Positions 33,286-42,374 of a DNA stretch of 49,462 nucleotides are shown here, one piece after another. How positions within the stretch are numbered: position 1 is the first letter of the stretch; every line of letters starts with the position of its first letter. Both the position numbers and the translations under genes were made by a program. Under the pieces are notes generated by a model, which worked only from the letters and a program-made list of their open reading frames with translations, searched no databases and was not told the origin of the DNA. The stretch is from Spirulina subsalsa FACHB-351 (GTDB taxonomy: Bacteria; Cyanobacteriota; Cyanobacteriia; Cyanobacteriales; Spirulinaceae), in NCBI RefSeq assembly GCF_026130165.1, contig NZ_JAIHOM010000027.1, positions 1-49,462 on the forward strand. Reading direction: 5' to 3'.

Positions 33286-33882
33286 TTAGCGGGCTGTCTC
33301 TGAGTTATTTCTCAGATTCTGCATCCGTTGTCGCATTTGAGCCGCTTCTTCGGGGTTAATATTCCGCAATCCCGTACTTGGACGACCCATCCGAGAATTG
33401 CTATCGCGGTTCATGCGCCGTTGTTGGTGCATTTCGTTCATTTGACTGCGTTGTTCCGGGGTCAAGATATTGCGCATTTCCAACATGGATTGAAAGCGCA
33501 AGTTCCCCATTTCTTGTTGCAGGCGTTGGATTTCATTATGTTGGGCGCGTAATTCCTGTTCCGAGGCTGAACTGCTACCCATTAGTTCCCGCATCCGTTG
33601 GTGAGCCGCTTGCAGGGTTTGCCGACTTTGGTTCATTTGGGTGCTGTTGCGTTCATGAATGGCGCGCATTTGTTGCCGTTGGTTTTCATCAAGGTTGAGG
33701 GTTTCCATTAAGTGGTCATGATTGGGGCCTTTCTCTTCTCCCCAATTCCCTCGTCCCGGTCGCATTTGTTGGGCTTGTAAGCCATTGCCCGACTCGTTAA
33801 ACAGGGGCTGTGCTAGGGCAATCCCTCCGGTGAGGGTGAGGAGAGCGACTGTCAAGGCGGAGACTCTTTGAATATTGTTCAT
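33286..33882 (-). CDS. Spy/CpxP-like periplasmic LTxxQ protein
   Basis: This 198-aa protein has a signal peptide (MNNIQRVSALTVALLTLTGG, cleavage near ALAQP), then a Met/Gln/Arg-rich all-helical domain with two LTxxQ-type motifs: LNLDENQRQQMRAIHERN and ILTPEQRSQMNEMHQQR. Family members (Spy, CpxP, CnrX) are periplasmic chaperones or metal-stress sensors. As the third gene after an ECF sigma factor and an anti-sigma-like protein it may be a stress-responsive chaperone or the sensor. An Arg/Asn-rich tail follows the helical domain. Confidence 0.85.
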   Translation of the reverse strand: MNNIQRVSALTVALLTLTGGIALAQPLFNESGNGLQAQQMRPGRGNWGEEKGPNHDHLMETLNLDENQRQQMRAIHERNSTQMNQSRQTLQAAHQRMRELMGSSSASEQELRAQHNEIQRLQQEMGNLRFQSMLEMRNILTPEQRSQMNEMHQQRRMNRDSNSRMGRPSTGLRNINPEEAAQMRQRMQNLRNNSETAR

Positions 33883-33906
33883 TGTGATCCCTACTGATTA
33901 TGTGTA

Positions 33907-34296
33907 TTAATTGGAGGTTTCTGTTTCAAAGTTGGCGAGACTGAGCCAACTCTGATCCCAATTGCTGGTCAGGGTTTCGGAGTTAAGGGTTTCGGTGTCC
34001 CAAAGAGTGAGCATGAATTCTTCAATCTCCTGTTGTTCAGATTCAGTTAGAACCGGACTGACTCGATTTAGGTTCAGTCGGGGAACAACTATCCAAGTTA
34101 AGAGGGTACTAGCTGCAATGAGCGCACCCCCCATCACCCAAAGACGACGCGGACGATGAATCGATGAGGAACTGGGAGAGTCTATGATTTGCCGCATCAA
34201 CCGTTCCTCTAAGGTGGGATCGACCTGTGGGGGAACAGGACGATATTGTTTTAAGAAGTCCACTAAGTCGCGGTTGGGGTCGTTGTTGTTGTTCAT
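33907..34296 (-). CDS. Anti-sigma-factor-like single-pass membrane protein
   Basis: With the ATG at 34296 (MNNNNDPNRD; GGAGGAACC immediately before) this is 129 aa. A cytoplasmic N-terminal domain of about 50 residues with a VDFLKQYRPVPPQVDPTLEE stretch is followed by one transmembrane helix (VMGGALIAASTLLTWIVV) and an acidic periplasmic tail. No zinc-binding HxxxCxxC motif is present. Position directly after an ECF sigma gene and topology support an anti-sigma role; sequence family is not recognised. The start is 17 bases after the sigma stop, suggesting coupled translation. Confidence 0.75.
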   Translation of the reverse strand: MNNNNDPNRDLVDFLKQYRPVPPQVDPTLEERLMRQIIDSPSSSSIHRPRRLWVMGGALIAASTLLTWIVVPRLNLNRVSPVLTESEQQEIEEFMLTLWDTETLNSETLTSNWDQSWLSLANFETETSN

Positions 34297-34313
34297 GGTT
34301 CCTCCTTCCTCTT

Positions 34314-34889
34314 TCACAGGGACACACCTTCAGACTGAAGCAATTGCCGCAACGCTTTACGGGCGTGAAAGAGACGAGATTTAACAGTTCCAAGGGGAAT
34401 GTCTAAGATTTTCGCCACTTCCTTTTGAGGGACATCTTCGAGATCGTGCAAGACTAAAACCACTCGATGTTCGAGATCTAATTGCTTGAGGCCTCGTTGT
34501 ACCAAGTCTTGGTAGTGGAGTCGCAAAAGATCCGGGGTGAGTTGGACTGGAGCCGTGCGATCGCTCAAAGCTTCCTCGGTCTGTTCTTGACGCATTACGG
34601 CAAATCTACGCCGTTGATCTTGGGCAACGTTCCAAGTAATACGATACAACCAAGTGCCGAAGGTGGAAGCCTGACGCAGTTTGGACAATCCTTTCCATGC
34701 TTTAAGAAAAACGTCTTGGGTTAGATCGTCTAACATGGCATTCCCACATAAGGAATACAGGGTAGAGCGCACACGCTTTTGATACCGTTGGTAAAGTTCC
34801 TGGAAAGAGGTGCTGTCACCTTGCTGACATCGCAGCACTAATTCGCGATCGCTCATTTGTGTGGAGTCATTGGTTAACACCTCTCGCAT
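34314..34889 (-). CDS. ECF (RpoE-type) sigma factor
   Basis: This 191-aa protein has sigma region 2 (SFQELYQRYQKRVRSTLY, LDDLTQDVFLKAWKGL, STFGTWLYRITWNVAQDQRR) and region 4 (LDLEHRVVLVLHDLEDVPQK, EVAKILDIPLGTVKSRLFHA), with no region 3, as in the ECF group. I start at the ATG at 34889, preceded by GAGGGAA; a GTG at 34898 and an ATG at 34856 (MSDRELV) are also in frame. It heads a three-gene operon with the membrane anti-sigma-like protein and the Spy-like periplasmic protein, a cell-envelope stress arrangement. An ECF-type promoter and a CRP-type palindrome lie upstream. Confidence 0.93.
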   Translation of the reverse strand: MREVLTNDSTQMSDRELVLRCQQGDSTSFQELYQRYQKRVRSTLYSLCGNAMLDDLTQDVFLKAWKGLSKLRQASTFGTWLYRITWNVAQDQRRRFAVMRQEQTEEALSDRTAPVQLTPDLLRLHYQDLVQRGLKQLDLEHRVVLVLHDLEDVPQKEVAKILDIPLGTVKSRLFHARKALRQLLQSEGVSL

Positions 34890-34915
34890 TTCCCTCACCA
34901 GTCAATTGTGTAGGT

Positions 34916-34943
34916 TTAGACCAAGGGGGTTCCGAAAAGGTTC
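34916..34943 (-). promoter_or_regulatory. Candidate ECF-type (autoregulatory) promoter
   Basis: On the minus strand GAACCT (34938-34943) and TCTAA (34916-34920) are separated by 17 bases, close to the RpoE-type pattern GAACTT-N16-TCTGA. Transcription would begin just before the sigma gene start codon, leaving a leader of only about 15-20 bases. Autoregulation by the encoded sigma factor is inferred. Confidence 0.55.
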
Positions 34944-34989
34944 AATTTTTCGATCCTCTTTTTTAAAGTGCTTTAGATCACTATTTACT

Positions 34990-35005
34990 TGTGATCTATA
35001 TCACA
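34990..35005. promoter_or_regulatory. CRP-type binding site (TGTGA-N6-TCACA)
   Basis: TGTGATCTATATCACA is a perfect match to the consensus of cyclic-AMP receptor proteins, including the cyanobacterial SyCRP1. It lies about 50 bases upstream of the candidate ECF promoter. An overlapping inverted repeat TAGATCAC/GTGATCTA (34974-34981 and 34991-34998) adds a third half-site. Confidence 0.65.
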
Positions 35006-35587
35006 GTCAAAAGAGCCTAAAGTTGCATTGAACCAGAGATACTAGGCACAACCGACGGTAATCAAATTCACTGGAAGATAGGATTAAGATCAGTGCGTTT
35101 TCCAGAAAAGCAGGGAACAATAGGGGTATCAGCATCAGAAAAGTAGTAGTGCAACGTTAAACAGGGACTCTCAGGGACAAGATGCTCAATCGTCCATGAA
35201 CTGGTAGAGCTTAGTAGTTTAGTAAATGGGGATTTACCGAACTGCATTAGGACAAAGCTCAATATCCAAGCTCAACAGCTAAGAGAACTGTACTACTACT
35301 TTCTTTTTCTCCCCTTTTCAACAGATCAGTGGCTTGCTGGCTTTTAGGGATTAAAGAGGTTTTGCCAGATTGGCTGCTCTTGTATTCTCCTCCTGAAAAC
35401 GACACAATCAACCTTAACCCCCCAATGGTTAAAACTGGGGGGTTTTTCTTTGTCGATCATGTTTTCTTGAAAGCCCCGATACTTGAGGACGTTCTGTCAG
35501 GGTCAATCTCTGATTGGCTAGACAAGAGTCTATGAGGAAAGAATCCACTCGCCTTTAGGCAGTGGATTGTCAAGGTTGTAGGATACA
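35006..35587. other. Intergenic region with an intrinsic terminator and possible small RNA
   Basis: The region between the ECF operon and the methyltransferase gene has no convincing gene; frames at 35068-35262 (minus) and 35329-35535 (plus) lack family features. A strong plus-strand terminator at 35416-35447 ends a transcript that has no coding gene upstream, so a small RNA starting somewhere in 35200-35400 is possible. Confidence 0.45.
35416..35447 (+). terminator. Intrinsic terminator without an upstream gene
   Basis: AACCCCCCA (35416-35424) pairs perfectly with TGGGGGGTT (35436-35444) over an 11-base A/T-rich loop and continues into a T-run. The direction is plus strand. The closest upstream genes are on the minus strand, so it must end a non-coding or very short transcript. 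Confidence 0.75.
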
Positions 35588-36481
35588 ATGGAGAACGATT
35601 CTCAGGTTCATCTGGTGGAGTGGAGTTTGATGGCAGTTGGTCAAAATACCCTATGGGAGAGATTTCTCCAACCCGTGATCCGTCCTTTGATTAATGAGGC
35701 GGAAATTAATCAACTCTATGAGAGTATTGATTGGGACACAGAAGGCGATCGCCTACGCAACCCCAATGTCTCCTATCCAGATTATTACACCAGCCAAAAC
35801 TTTCACGGCATCGCTGAAGGGTACTTGAATCCTCGCGCTGCTGTCACCTATGATCCCATTACCCAGTATGTTCTCCCCCCCAATGAACTCTGGGTACGTC
35901 AAGGGTTAATTGAACAAATTGGTGGCACTCCCCACCGCATCCTTGATTTAGGTTGCGGCACTGGTTCCACGACTCTCTTGTTGAAAAAAGCGTTTCCCCA
36001 AGCTACGGTGATTGGGGTAGATTTATCCCCCTATATGCTGGTTATGGCTGCCTATAAAGGGGAAAAAGCGGGTTTAAGGATTGATTGGCGACAAGATAAG
36101 GCAGAAAGTACCCAGTTCCCTAGTCAGTCTTTTGATTTAGTAACAGCGTCCCTTCTGTTCCACGAAACTCCCCCCGAGATTAGCCAACGGATCTTAAAAG
36201 AAGCTTTTCGTTTGCTGGTACCAAATGGACAAGTTCTGATTCTCGACGGCAATCAAAAAACCCTCCGTTTCAGCAGTTGGCTGACAGAAATTTTTGAAGA
36301 ACCTTATATTCAAGACTATGCTCAAGGAAATCTAGATGCTTGGATGGGAGCGGCCGGGTTTGAAGGGGTGAGAACGGAGGATTTGTGGTTTCTCCACCAA
36401 ATTACACGAGGTCTAAAACCCCATCCGGCTCGTTATCCTGAATCTCCGGTGAATTTCTCTGGGATGCCTTTTCCTGCGTAA
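35588..36481 (+). CDS. Class I SAM-dependent methyltransferase
   Basis: This 297-aa protein has an N-terminal extension of about 110 residues (including INQLYESIDWDTEGDRLRNP) and a Rossmann methyltransferase core: motif I ILDLGCGTGSTTLLL, motif II TVIGVDLSPYML, and a later SFDLVTASLLFHETPPE. It resembles small-molecule or lipid methyltransferases of the Methyltransf_11/25 type; the substrate is unknown. TAGGA lies about 6 bases before the ATG. It stands alone between the ECF locus and tRNA-Thr. Confidence 0.87.
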   Translation: MENDSQVHLVEWSLMAVGQNTLWERFLQPVIRPLINEAEINQLYESIDWDTEGDRLRNPNVSYPDYYTSQNFHGIAEGYLNPRAAVTYDPITQYVLPPNELWVRQGLIEQIGGTPHRILDLGCGTGSTTLLLKKAFPQATVIGVDLSPYMLVMAAYKGEKAGLRIDWRQDKAESTQFPSQSFDLVTASLLFHETPPEISQRILKEAFRLLVPNGQVLILDGNQKTLRFSSWLTEIFEEPYIQDYAQGNLDAWMGAAGFEGVRTEDLWFLHQITRGLKPHPARYPESPVNFSGMPFPA

Positions 36482-36502
36482 GGGGATCTGTTCAGGAATG
36501 GC

Positions 36503-36531
36503 TTGCCACTGGGGGATAAGTTCGCTATAAT
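36503..36531 (+). promoter_or_regulatory. tRNA-Thr promoter
   Basis: TTGCCA (36503-36508) and a consensus TATAAT (36526-36531) are separated by 17 bases. Transcription would start about 35 bases before the tRNA 5' end, fitting a short 5' leader removed by RNase P. Confidence 0.75.
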
Positions 36532-36573
36532 GGGAAACGGTTTGCTACCATGCAACCGAGAGGTTGTTCCAAT

Positions 36574-36646
36574 GCTCTCTTAGCTCAATTGGCAGAGCAA
36601 CTCACTTGTAATGAGTAGGTTATCGGTTCAAGTCCGATAGAGAGCT
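36574..36646 (+). tRNA. tRNA-Thr (UGU anticodon)
   Basis: The 73-base sequence folds as a cloverleaf: acceptor arms GCTCTCT and AGAGAGC with discriminator T, D-arm AGCTCAATTGGCAGAGC, anticodon arm ACTCA-CTTGTAA-TGAGT with anticodon TGT, and T-arm TATCGGTTCAAGTCCGATA. The anticodon reads ACN threonine codons, mainly ACA. CCA is not encoded. A strong promoter lies just upstream. Confidence 0.95.
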
Positions 36647-36859
36647 TACTTTGTAATCGTGACCAGATATAGGCTTGAAGAATTGACTCAATCCTTAGTC
36701 ATCTCAATTTACCAGAAGAATCTTTGATTTGATCAATTCCGGAACACACCCGCCCAAAAACGGCGAAATCTAAAGGATTGACCCGGAAAGCGACATAAAT
36801 TTTTCACAATTGCTCTCTATCGTTAGAAGGAGAAACTCCGACAGAGCGTTTTAGCTGCC

Positions 36860-39800
36860 ATGAAAACCTTGGTGAACACTTCTCCTTCTTCTCTACCTAC
36901 CCTCTCGGGTTATACCCTCTTAAAACCCCTGTATGTGGGACGTAAAACATCGGTTTATCGAGGGATTCAAAACAGTTCGCAGCGTGGAGTGGTGGTGAAA
37001 ATGCTCTGTCAAGAGTATCCCAGTTTTAGTGAATTAGTCCACTTCCTGAATCAATACAAAATAACTAAAGACTTAGCGATTCTGGGGGTAGTCCATCCCA
37101 TTGCCTTAGAACCCTATGGACGAGGTTATGCTTTAGTGATGGAGGATTGTGGGAGTATATCGCTCCAGCAGTACATTCAGCAGCAAACACTGTCAGTGGA
37201 AATGGGATTGGCGATCGCACAGCAATTATGTCAGATTCTGCACCATCTTCACCAGCAGGGTATCATCCACAAAGATATTAAACCCGCCAATCTATTAATT
37301 CATCCCCACACCCATCAGATTAAGCTGATTGACTTTAGTATTGCTTCCCAACTGCCCAAAGAAGGTCAAGACATTCAAAATCCCAATCAACTAGAAGGGA
37401 CTTTATCTTATATTGCCCCAGAACAAACTGGGCGGATGAATCGCGGCATTGATTACCGTACCGACTTTTACAGTTTAGGAGTCACCCTCTACCAACTGTT
37501 CACCCGACAACTCCCCTTTAACTGCCAGAACCCCTTAGAATTGGTGCATTGTCACCTTGCTCAATCTCCCCCTTCTCCCCAAGAGATTAATCCCACCATC
37601 CCCGACCCCCTCTGTGCTATTATCCTCAAACTGATGGCGAAGAATGCTGAGGATCGCTATCAAACGGTTTTGGGGTTAGAATATGATCTGACTTACTGCC
37701 TTGAACAATGGCGTAACTCCCGCAAGATTCAGCCCTTTGAACTGGGACAACGGGATAGTTGCGATCGCTTTTTAATCCCCGAAAAACTCTATGGTCGAGA
37801 AACGGCCGTAGAAACCCTTCTGAATGCCTTTGAACGAGTGGTTCACCCTTTAGAAGAGAAAAAAGCGGTGGAAATGATGCTGGTGGCTGGATTTTCTGGC
37901 ATTGGCAAAACGGCATTGATTCAGGAAGTCTATAAACCCATCACTCGTCAAAAAGGCTATTTTATTCAAGGCAAATTTGACCAATTTCAACGCAATATTC
38001 CCCTCTTTGCCTTTGTCCAAGCCCTACAAGATTTAATCCGACAACTGTTAGCGGAATCCGAGGTAGAACGAGAACAATGGAAAGCAGAGATTCTGGGGGC
38101 TGTGGGAGAAAATGGACAAATTTTGCTAGATGTTATCCCAGAATTAGAGCAAATTATTGGCCCTCAACCGCCCCTTGTTGAACTGTCGGGTAGTGCGGCA
38201 CAGTATCGCTTTAATTTAGTTTTTCAAGAATTTATTGCCATTTTTACCACCCCTGACCATCCCCTCGTGATCTTTTTAGATGACTTACAATGGGCAGATT
38301 CTGCTTCCTTGGCTTTGCTCAAATTGCTGATGGAAGGGAAGGGGGATTTACTATTATTAGGGGCTTACCGGGATAATGAAGTGTCTCCCAGTCACCCCTT
38401 TAGGTTACTCATCAAAAGTTTAAAAAAAGCCGAGAAAACTGTCAATCAAATTAACCTCACCCCATTAAACGCTTCAACTACCCATCAGTTGGTCGCTGAA
38501 ACCCTCCATTGTTTTATGAGGCGATCGCAAGGGTTGAGTGATTTTATCTACCATAAAACTAAAGGGAATCCCTTCTTTATTACCCAACTCCTCAAAGCCT
38601 TATACAGTGAAGAAAAGATTTGGTTCAATGAGCAGCAAAGGATTTGGGAATGGGATCTCAAGCAGATTCAAGGGCAAACCTTTAGCCATGATGTGGTCAA
38701 CTTTATGGCGCAACAAATTCAAAAACTGCCCGTCATGAGTCAACAAATTCTCAAATTTGCGGCTTGTATTGGCAATGAGTTTGATTTAGCTACTCTAGCC
38801 ATTGTAGTTGAGCAAACCCCCGCCCAAGTGGCTCAACAGCTTTGGGATGCCCTACAAGAAGGGCTGATTTTACCTCAAAATGAGGGCTATAAGGTTTATG
38901 GAGATTTAGACGAGTTAACCACCTCTAATGAGTATTTAGAAAGCCTTACCTACCGCTTTCTCCATGATCGGATTCAACAAGCGGCTTATTCTTTAATTCC
39001 AGAAAACAAAAAGCACAGCACCCATTACAAAATGGGTAAAATTTTACTTAAAAATCTTTCAAAACAAGCCCAGCATGACTCTATTTTTGAGATTGTTAAT
39101 CATCTAAACTTTGGTCAATTTCTCCCCCTTGAACAAGAGGAGCGAAATCAAATCGCCCAACTGAATTTATTCGCTGGACAGAAAGCGATGCTGTCCACAG
39201 CCTACGCTACCGCTATTCAATATTTCCAACGGGGACTAGACTATTTAGACTCTATTAATCTTCAGCAAAATAGTTGGGTAGAGCAGTATCAATTAAAACT
39301 TGATTTGTTCTATTATTTAGCGGCTGCTCAATTGAGCAATTCTCAATTAGATAAAGTTGAAAAAACCATTAAAACCTGTATTAATTTCATTATATCCCCT
39401 GTAGATCGAGCAAAATTCCATGTCTTGAGAATTGTTAGTTTTACACTGCAAGGACGTTGTGAGAAAGCTATAAAATCGGGTCTTTTAGGCTTGGAAGACT
39501 TAGGGATTACCATTGATCAAAACAATCTAAAGCAAGAAATTGAGCAAGAATTTCTAGGGATTAATTCCTTTTTAAATGATCGTACAGTAGAATCTATTTT
39601 ACACTTACCCGCAGCTACCAATCCTCAAGTGATCTCTGCTATTCAATTACTCATTGCTTTAGAACCGACGATCTACATTATCGGCAACTTGGAACTTTAC
39701 ACCCTTGTCTCTATCAAAGCAGTTCACCTCTCAATTATCAACGGAAATACTCAAGAATCTGTTAAAGCTTATGCCAATTATGGCTTACTGTTAGGCTTAC

Positions 39801-42334
39801 GAGATAAACAATATCAACGCGGTTATGAATTTGGAGAGTTAGCGGTTCAATTGAGCGATAAACTGGAGACTAAATCTCAAGAGTGCAAAGCTTGCTTATT
39901 ACTCGGTTCTTGGATTCATCCCTGGGCAAAACCTATAGCTGGGGCAGCTGAGATCAACTACAAAGGCTTTTTAGCGGGGATGGATAGTGGCGAGATCCAG
40001 TTTGCGGCTTATAACTTGATGGGAAATATTTATAATCGCCTGTTTGCCGGGGAAAAGTTAAGCCAAATTGACCAAGATATTGAACAATATTGGCAGATTG
40101 CGGAGCAACTCAAAAACGAGTTATTATGGGTAGTGTTAGCGGGGGCAAAAGTCTTTATTTCTCAGGTCAGCCAAAGTGTAAAAGAACAAAAAGAGGATGT
40201 TTTCCTCGCTCAAGCAGAAGCCCGAATTAAAGAGGGCGAAAGTTCTGAGAGTTGGTTAGCTATTGCCCTGTATTACTTACTAAAAATGCAGGGGGCTTGT
40301 ATCAGTGGAAACTTTAAACAAGGATTGGAGTACAGCCAAGCTGCGAAGAAAAATATCAATGCAGTGGTTGGTTTTACTACCTTTAGTTCTTACTATTACT
40401 ACGGTTCGTTAATTCTCCTCAACTGTTATCCAGAATTATCTGCTCCTGAACAAACAGAAGCGTTAAAAACTATTGAACAAAATCAGGAACAATTAAAAAT
40501 CTGGTCAGAACATTGTCCCGAAAACTTTTTACATAAGTATTTATTAGTTCAAGGGGAACAGTATCGCCTGCAAGGAAACAAAGCACAAGCCATTGATTGT
40601 TATGATCAAGCTATTGCCGAAGCAGAGCAAAATGGCTTTGTGCAGGAAGCGGCTTTAGCCCAAGAATTAGCGACCCAATTTTATCTAAGTTGGGGTAAAC
40701 CAAAAATCGCCGCAACTTATTTGGAAAATGCCTATTATAGTTATGGGCGCTGGGACGCAAAAGGCAAAATCCAGCAACTGGAAAGCCAATATAGTCACTT
40801 ACTCCCCCTCAATCCTACGCCCCTTGAAATTACCCCCAGTTCTACCCTCAGTTCAAGTGTTGTTCATAACATCACCACCGCTCAAGAAAATCCCCAAAAT
40901 CTGTGGTTTGATTTGCCTGCTGTGATGCAGGCATCCCAAGGGATTTCTCAAGAGATTGAACTGGAAAAATTGCTGGGTAGTTTGATGCAGTTAGCCATTG
41001 CTAATGCAGGAGCCCAACGGGGTTGTTTAATACTGCGAGAAGAGGGAGAATGGTCTGTGCGGGTACAAGCGACTTGTCATGATAGTGAATTGCTTAATAC
41101 TCCCCTGAGTCAATATCCTAAACTGCCTCATCGCTTGATTGAAACGGTGATTGGGAATCGGGAAGCGGTGGTTTTTGATAATCTTAGTCAAACACTTTCT
41201 TGGGGTAGCGATCGCTATGTTCGTCTAGAACGGCCTCAATCGGTTCTCTGTGCGCCCATTCTAGGTCAAGGGAAACTGATGGGGATTCTCTACCTAGAAA
41301 ATAACTTAACCCGAGGGGCCTTTACTCGCGATCGCCTACAAATTTTACAATTCCTCACCAGTCAAGCGGCCATTTCCCTCGAAAATGCCCGTCTCTATGA
41401 AAAAATTCAAAACTATTCCCACACCTTAGAGGCAGAAGTCGCCCAAAAAACCCAGGCCTTACAACACAAAGCCCAAGATTTAGAAAAAACCCTGCACCAA
41501 CTCCAACAAACTCAAGCCCAATTAATTCAGTCTGAGAAAATGTCCTCTCTGGGGCAGCTAGTGGCCGGAATTGCCCATGAAATCAACAATCCGATTAGTT
41601 TTATCAAGGGCAATATTACCCACCTTGAACAGTATTTAAACGACCTCTTAGAATTGGTTAGCCTCTATCAAGAACAATATCCCCACCCTGGCCCCATGAT
41701 TGAAGACCACCAGGATAAAATTGAACTGGATTTTCTGGTGGAAGATAGTCCGAGAATCCTGCAATCCCTAAAAGTGGGGAGTGAACGAATTCGGCAAATT
41801 GTCCTGAATTTACGCAACTTCTCCCGTCTTGATGAAGCGGCCATCAAAACCGTGGACTTGCACAGTGGCTTAGAGAGTACCCTATTAATCTTACAAAATC
41901 GCCTCCAAGCTAGCCCCACAGAACCGGAAATTCAAGTGGTCAAAGAATATGGGGTTTTACCGGCCGTGACGTGCTACCCCAGTCAACTGAATCAAGTGTT
42001 TCTGCATATTCTCACCAATGCCATTGATGCCATGCGGGAACATTCTGCCCCTGATGCGGTGTCTCAAATTTGCCTACGCACTGCCCAAACTAGCCCCCAA
42101 GAGGTGAAAATTGCGATCGCCAATACCGGAACTTATATCCCTCCCAAGCTGCAACAACGCATTTTTGACCCCTTTTTCACCACTAAGCCCGTGGGTCATG
42201 GCACCGGGTTAGGATTATTCGTCAGTTATTCCATTATTCAGCAACATGGGGGCAGTTTAAGCGTTTCCTCCAGTCCTGAGCAAGGGACTGAATTTGTGAT
42301 TAGCCTCCCCCTGAATTTTTTCGGAGAAAATTGA
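36860..42334 (+). CDS. Ser/Thr kinase - AAA-type ATPase - GAF - sensor histidine kinase
   Basis: This 1,824-aa cytoplasmic signalling protein contains a Hanks-type kinase at about 16-275 (GIIHKDIKPANLLI catalytic loop, LIDFSIAS in place of DFG, APEQTGRMNRGIDYRTDFYS); an AAA/STAND-type ATPase from about 310 with Walker A GFSGIGKT and Walker B LVIFLDDLQWAD; a long TPR-like helical region (about 750-1320); a GAF domain (about 1360-1515); and a histidine kinase with H1573 in GIAHEINNPISF, N-box ILTNAIDAM and G-boxes GTGLGLFVSYSII. This composition is well known in filamentous cyanobacteria, often tied to stress or secretion responses. No response regulator is adjacent. The HKD loop and DFS motif are slight departures from canonical kinases, although common in this family. 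Confidence 0.93.
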   Translation: MKTLVNTSPSSLPTLSGYTLLKPLYVGRKTSVYRGIQNSSQRGVVVKMLCQEYPSFSELVHFLNQYKITKDLAILGVVHPIALEPYGRGYALVMEDCGSISLQQYIQQQTLSVEMGLAIAQQLCQILHHLHQQGIIHKDIKPANLLIHPHTHQIKLIDFSIASQLPKEGQDIQNPNQLEGTLSYIAPEQTGRMNRGIDYRTDFYSLGVTLYQLFTRQLPFNCQNPLELVHCHLAQSPPSPQEINPTIPDPLCAIILKLMAKNAEDRYQTVLGLEYDLTYCLEQWRNSRKIQPFELGQRDSCDRFLIPEKLYGRETAVETLLNAFERVVHPLEEKKAVEMMLVAGFSGIGKTALIQEVYKPITRQKGYFIQGKFDQFQRNIPLFAFVQALQDLIRQLLAESEVEREQWKAEILGAVGENGQILLDVIPELEQIIGPQPPLVELSGSAAQYRFNLVFQEFIAIFTTPDHPLVIFLDDLQWADSASLALLKLLMEGKGDLLLLGAYRDNEVSPSHPFRLLIKSLKKAEKTVNQINLTPLNASTTHQLVAETLHCFMRRSQGLSDFIYHKTKGNPFFITQLLKALYSEEKIWFNEQQRIWEWDLKQIQGQTFSHDVVNFMAQQIQKLPVMSQQILKFAACIGNEFDLATLAIVVEQTPAQVAQQLWDALQEGLILPQNEGYKVYGDLDELTTSNEYLESLTYRFLHDRIQQAAYSLIPENKKHSTHYKMGKILLKNLSKQAQHDSIFEIVNHLNFGQFLPLEQEERNQIAQLNLFAGQKAMLSTAYATAIQYFQRGLDYLDSINLQQNSWVEQYQLKLDLFYYLAAAQLSNSQLDKVEKTIKTCINFIISPVDRAKFHVLRIVSFTLQGRCEKAIKSGLLGLEDLGITIDQNNLKQEIEQEFLGINSFLNDRTVESILHLPAATNPQVISAIQLLIALEPTIYIIGNLELYTLVSIKAVHLSIINGNTQESVKAYANYGLLLGLRDKQYQRGYEFGELAVQLSDKLETKSQECKACLLLGSWIHPWAKPIAGAAEINYKGFLAGMDSGEIQFAAYNLMGNIYNRLFAGEKLSQIDQDIEQYWQIAEQLKNELLWVVLAGAKVFISQVSQSVKEQKEDVFLAQAEARIKEGESSESWLAIALYYLLKMQGACISGNFKQGLEYSQAAKKNINAVVGFTTFSSYYYYGSLILLNCYPELSAPEQTEALKTIEQNQEQLKIWSEHCPENFLHKYLLVQGEQYRLQGNKAQAIDCYDQAIAEAEQNGFVQEAALAQELATQFYLSWGKPKIAATYLENAYYSYGRWDAKGKIQQLESQYSHLLPLNPTPLEITPSSTLSSSVVHNITTAQENPQNLWFDLPAVMQASQGISQEIELEKLLGSLMQLAIANAGAQRGCLILREEGEWSVRVQATCHDSELLNTPLSQYPKLPHRLIETVIGNREAVVFDNLSQTLSWGSDRYVRLERPQSVLCAPILGQGKLMGILYLENNLTRGAFTRDRLQILQFLTSQAAISLENARLYEKIQNYSHTLEAEVAQKTQALQHKAQDLEKTLHQLQQTQAQLIQSEKMSSLGQLVAGIAHEINNPISFIKGNITHLEQYLNDLLELVSLYQEQYPHPGPMIEDHQDKIELDFLVEDSPRILQSLKVGSERIRQIVLNLRNFSRLDEAAIKTVDLHSGLESTLLILQNRLQASPTEPEIQVVKEYGVLPAVTCYPSQLNQVFLHILTNAIDAMREHSAPDAVSQICLRTAQTSPQEVKIAIANTGTYIPPKLQQRIFDPFFTTKPVGHGTGLGLFVSYSIIQQHGGSLSVSSSPEQGTEFVISLPLNFFGEN

Positions 42335-42374
42335 TCGAGTCAAAGTCTCTATAATGGGGGGGTAATGGTTATCA

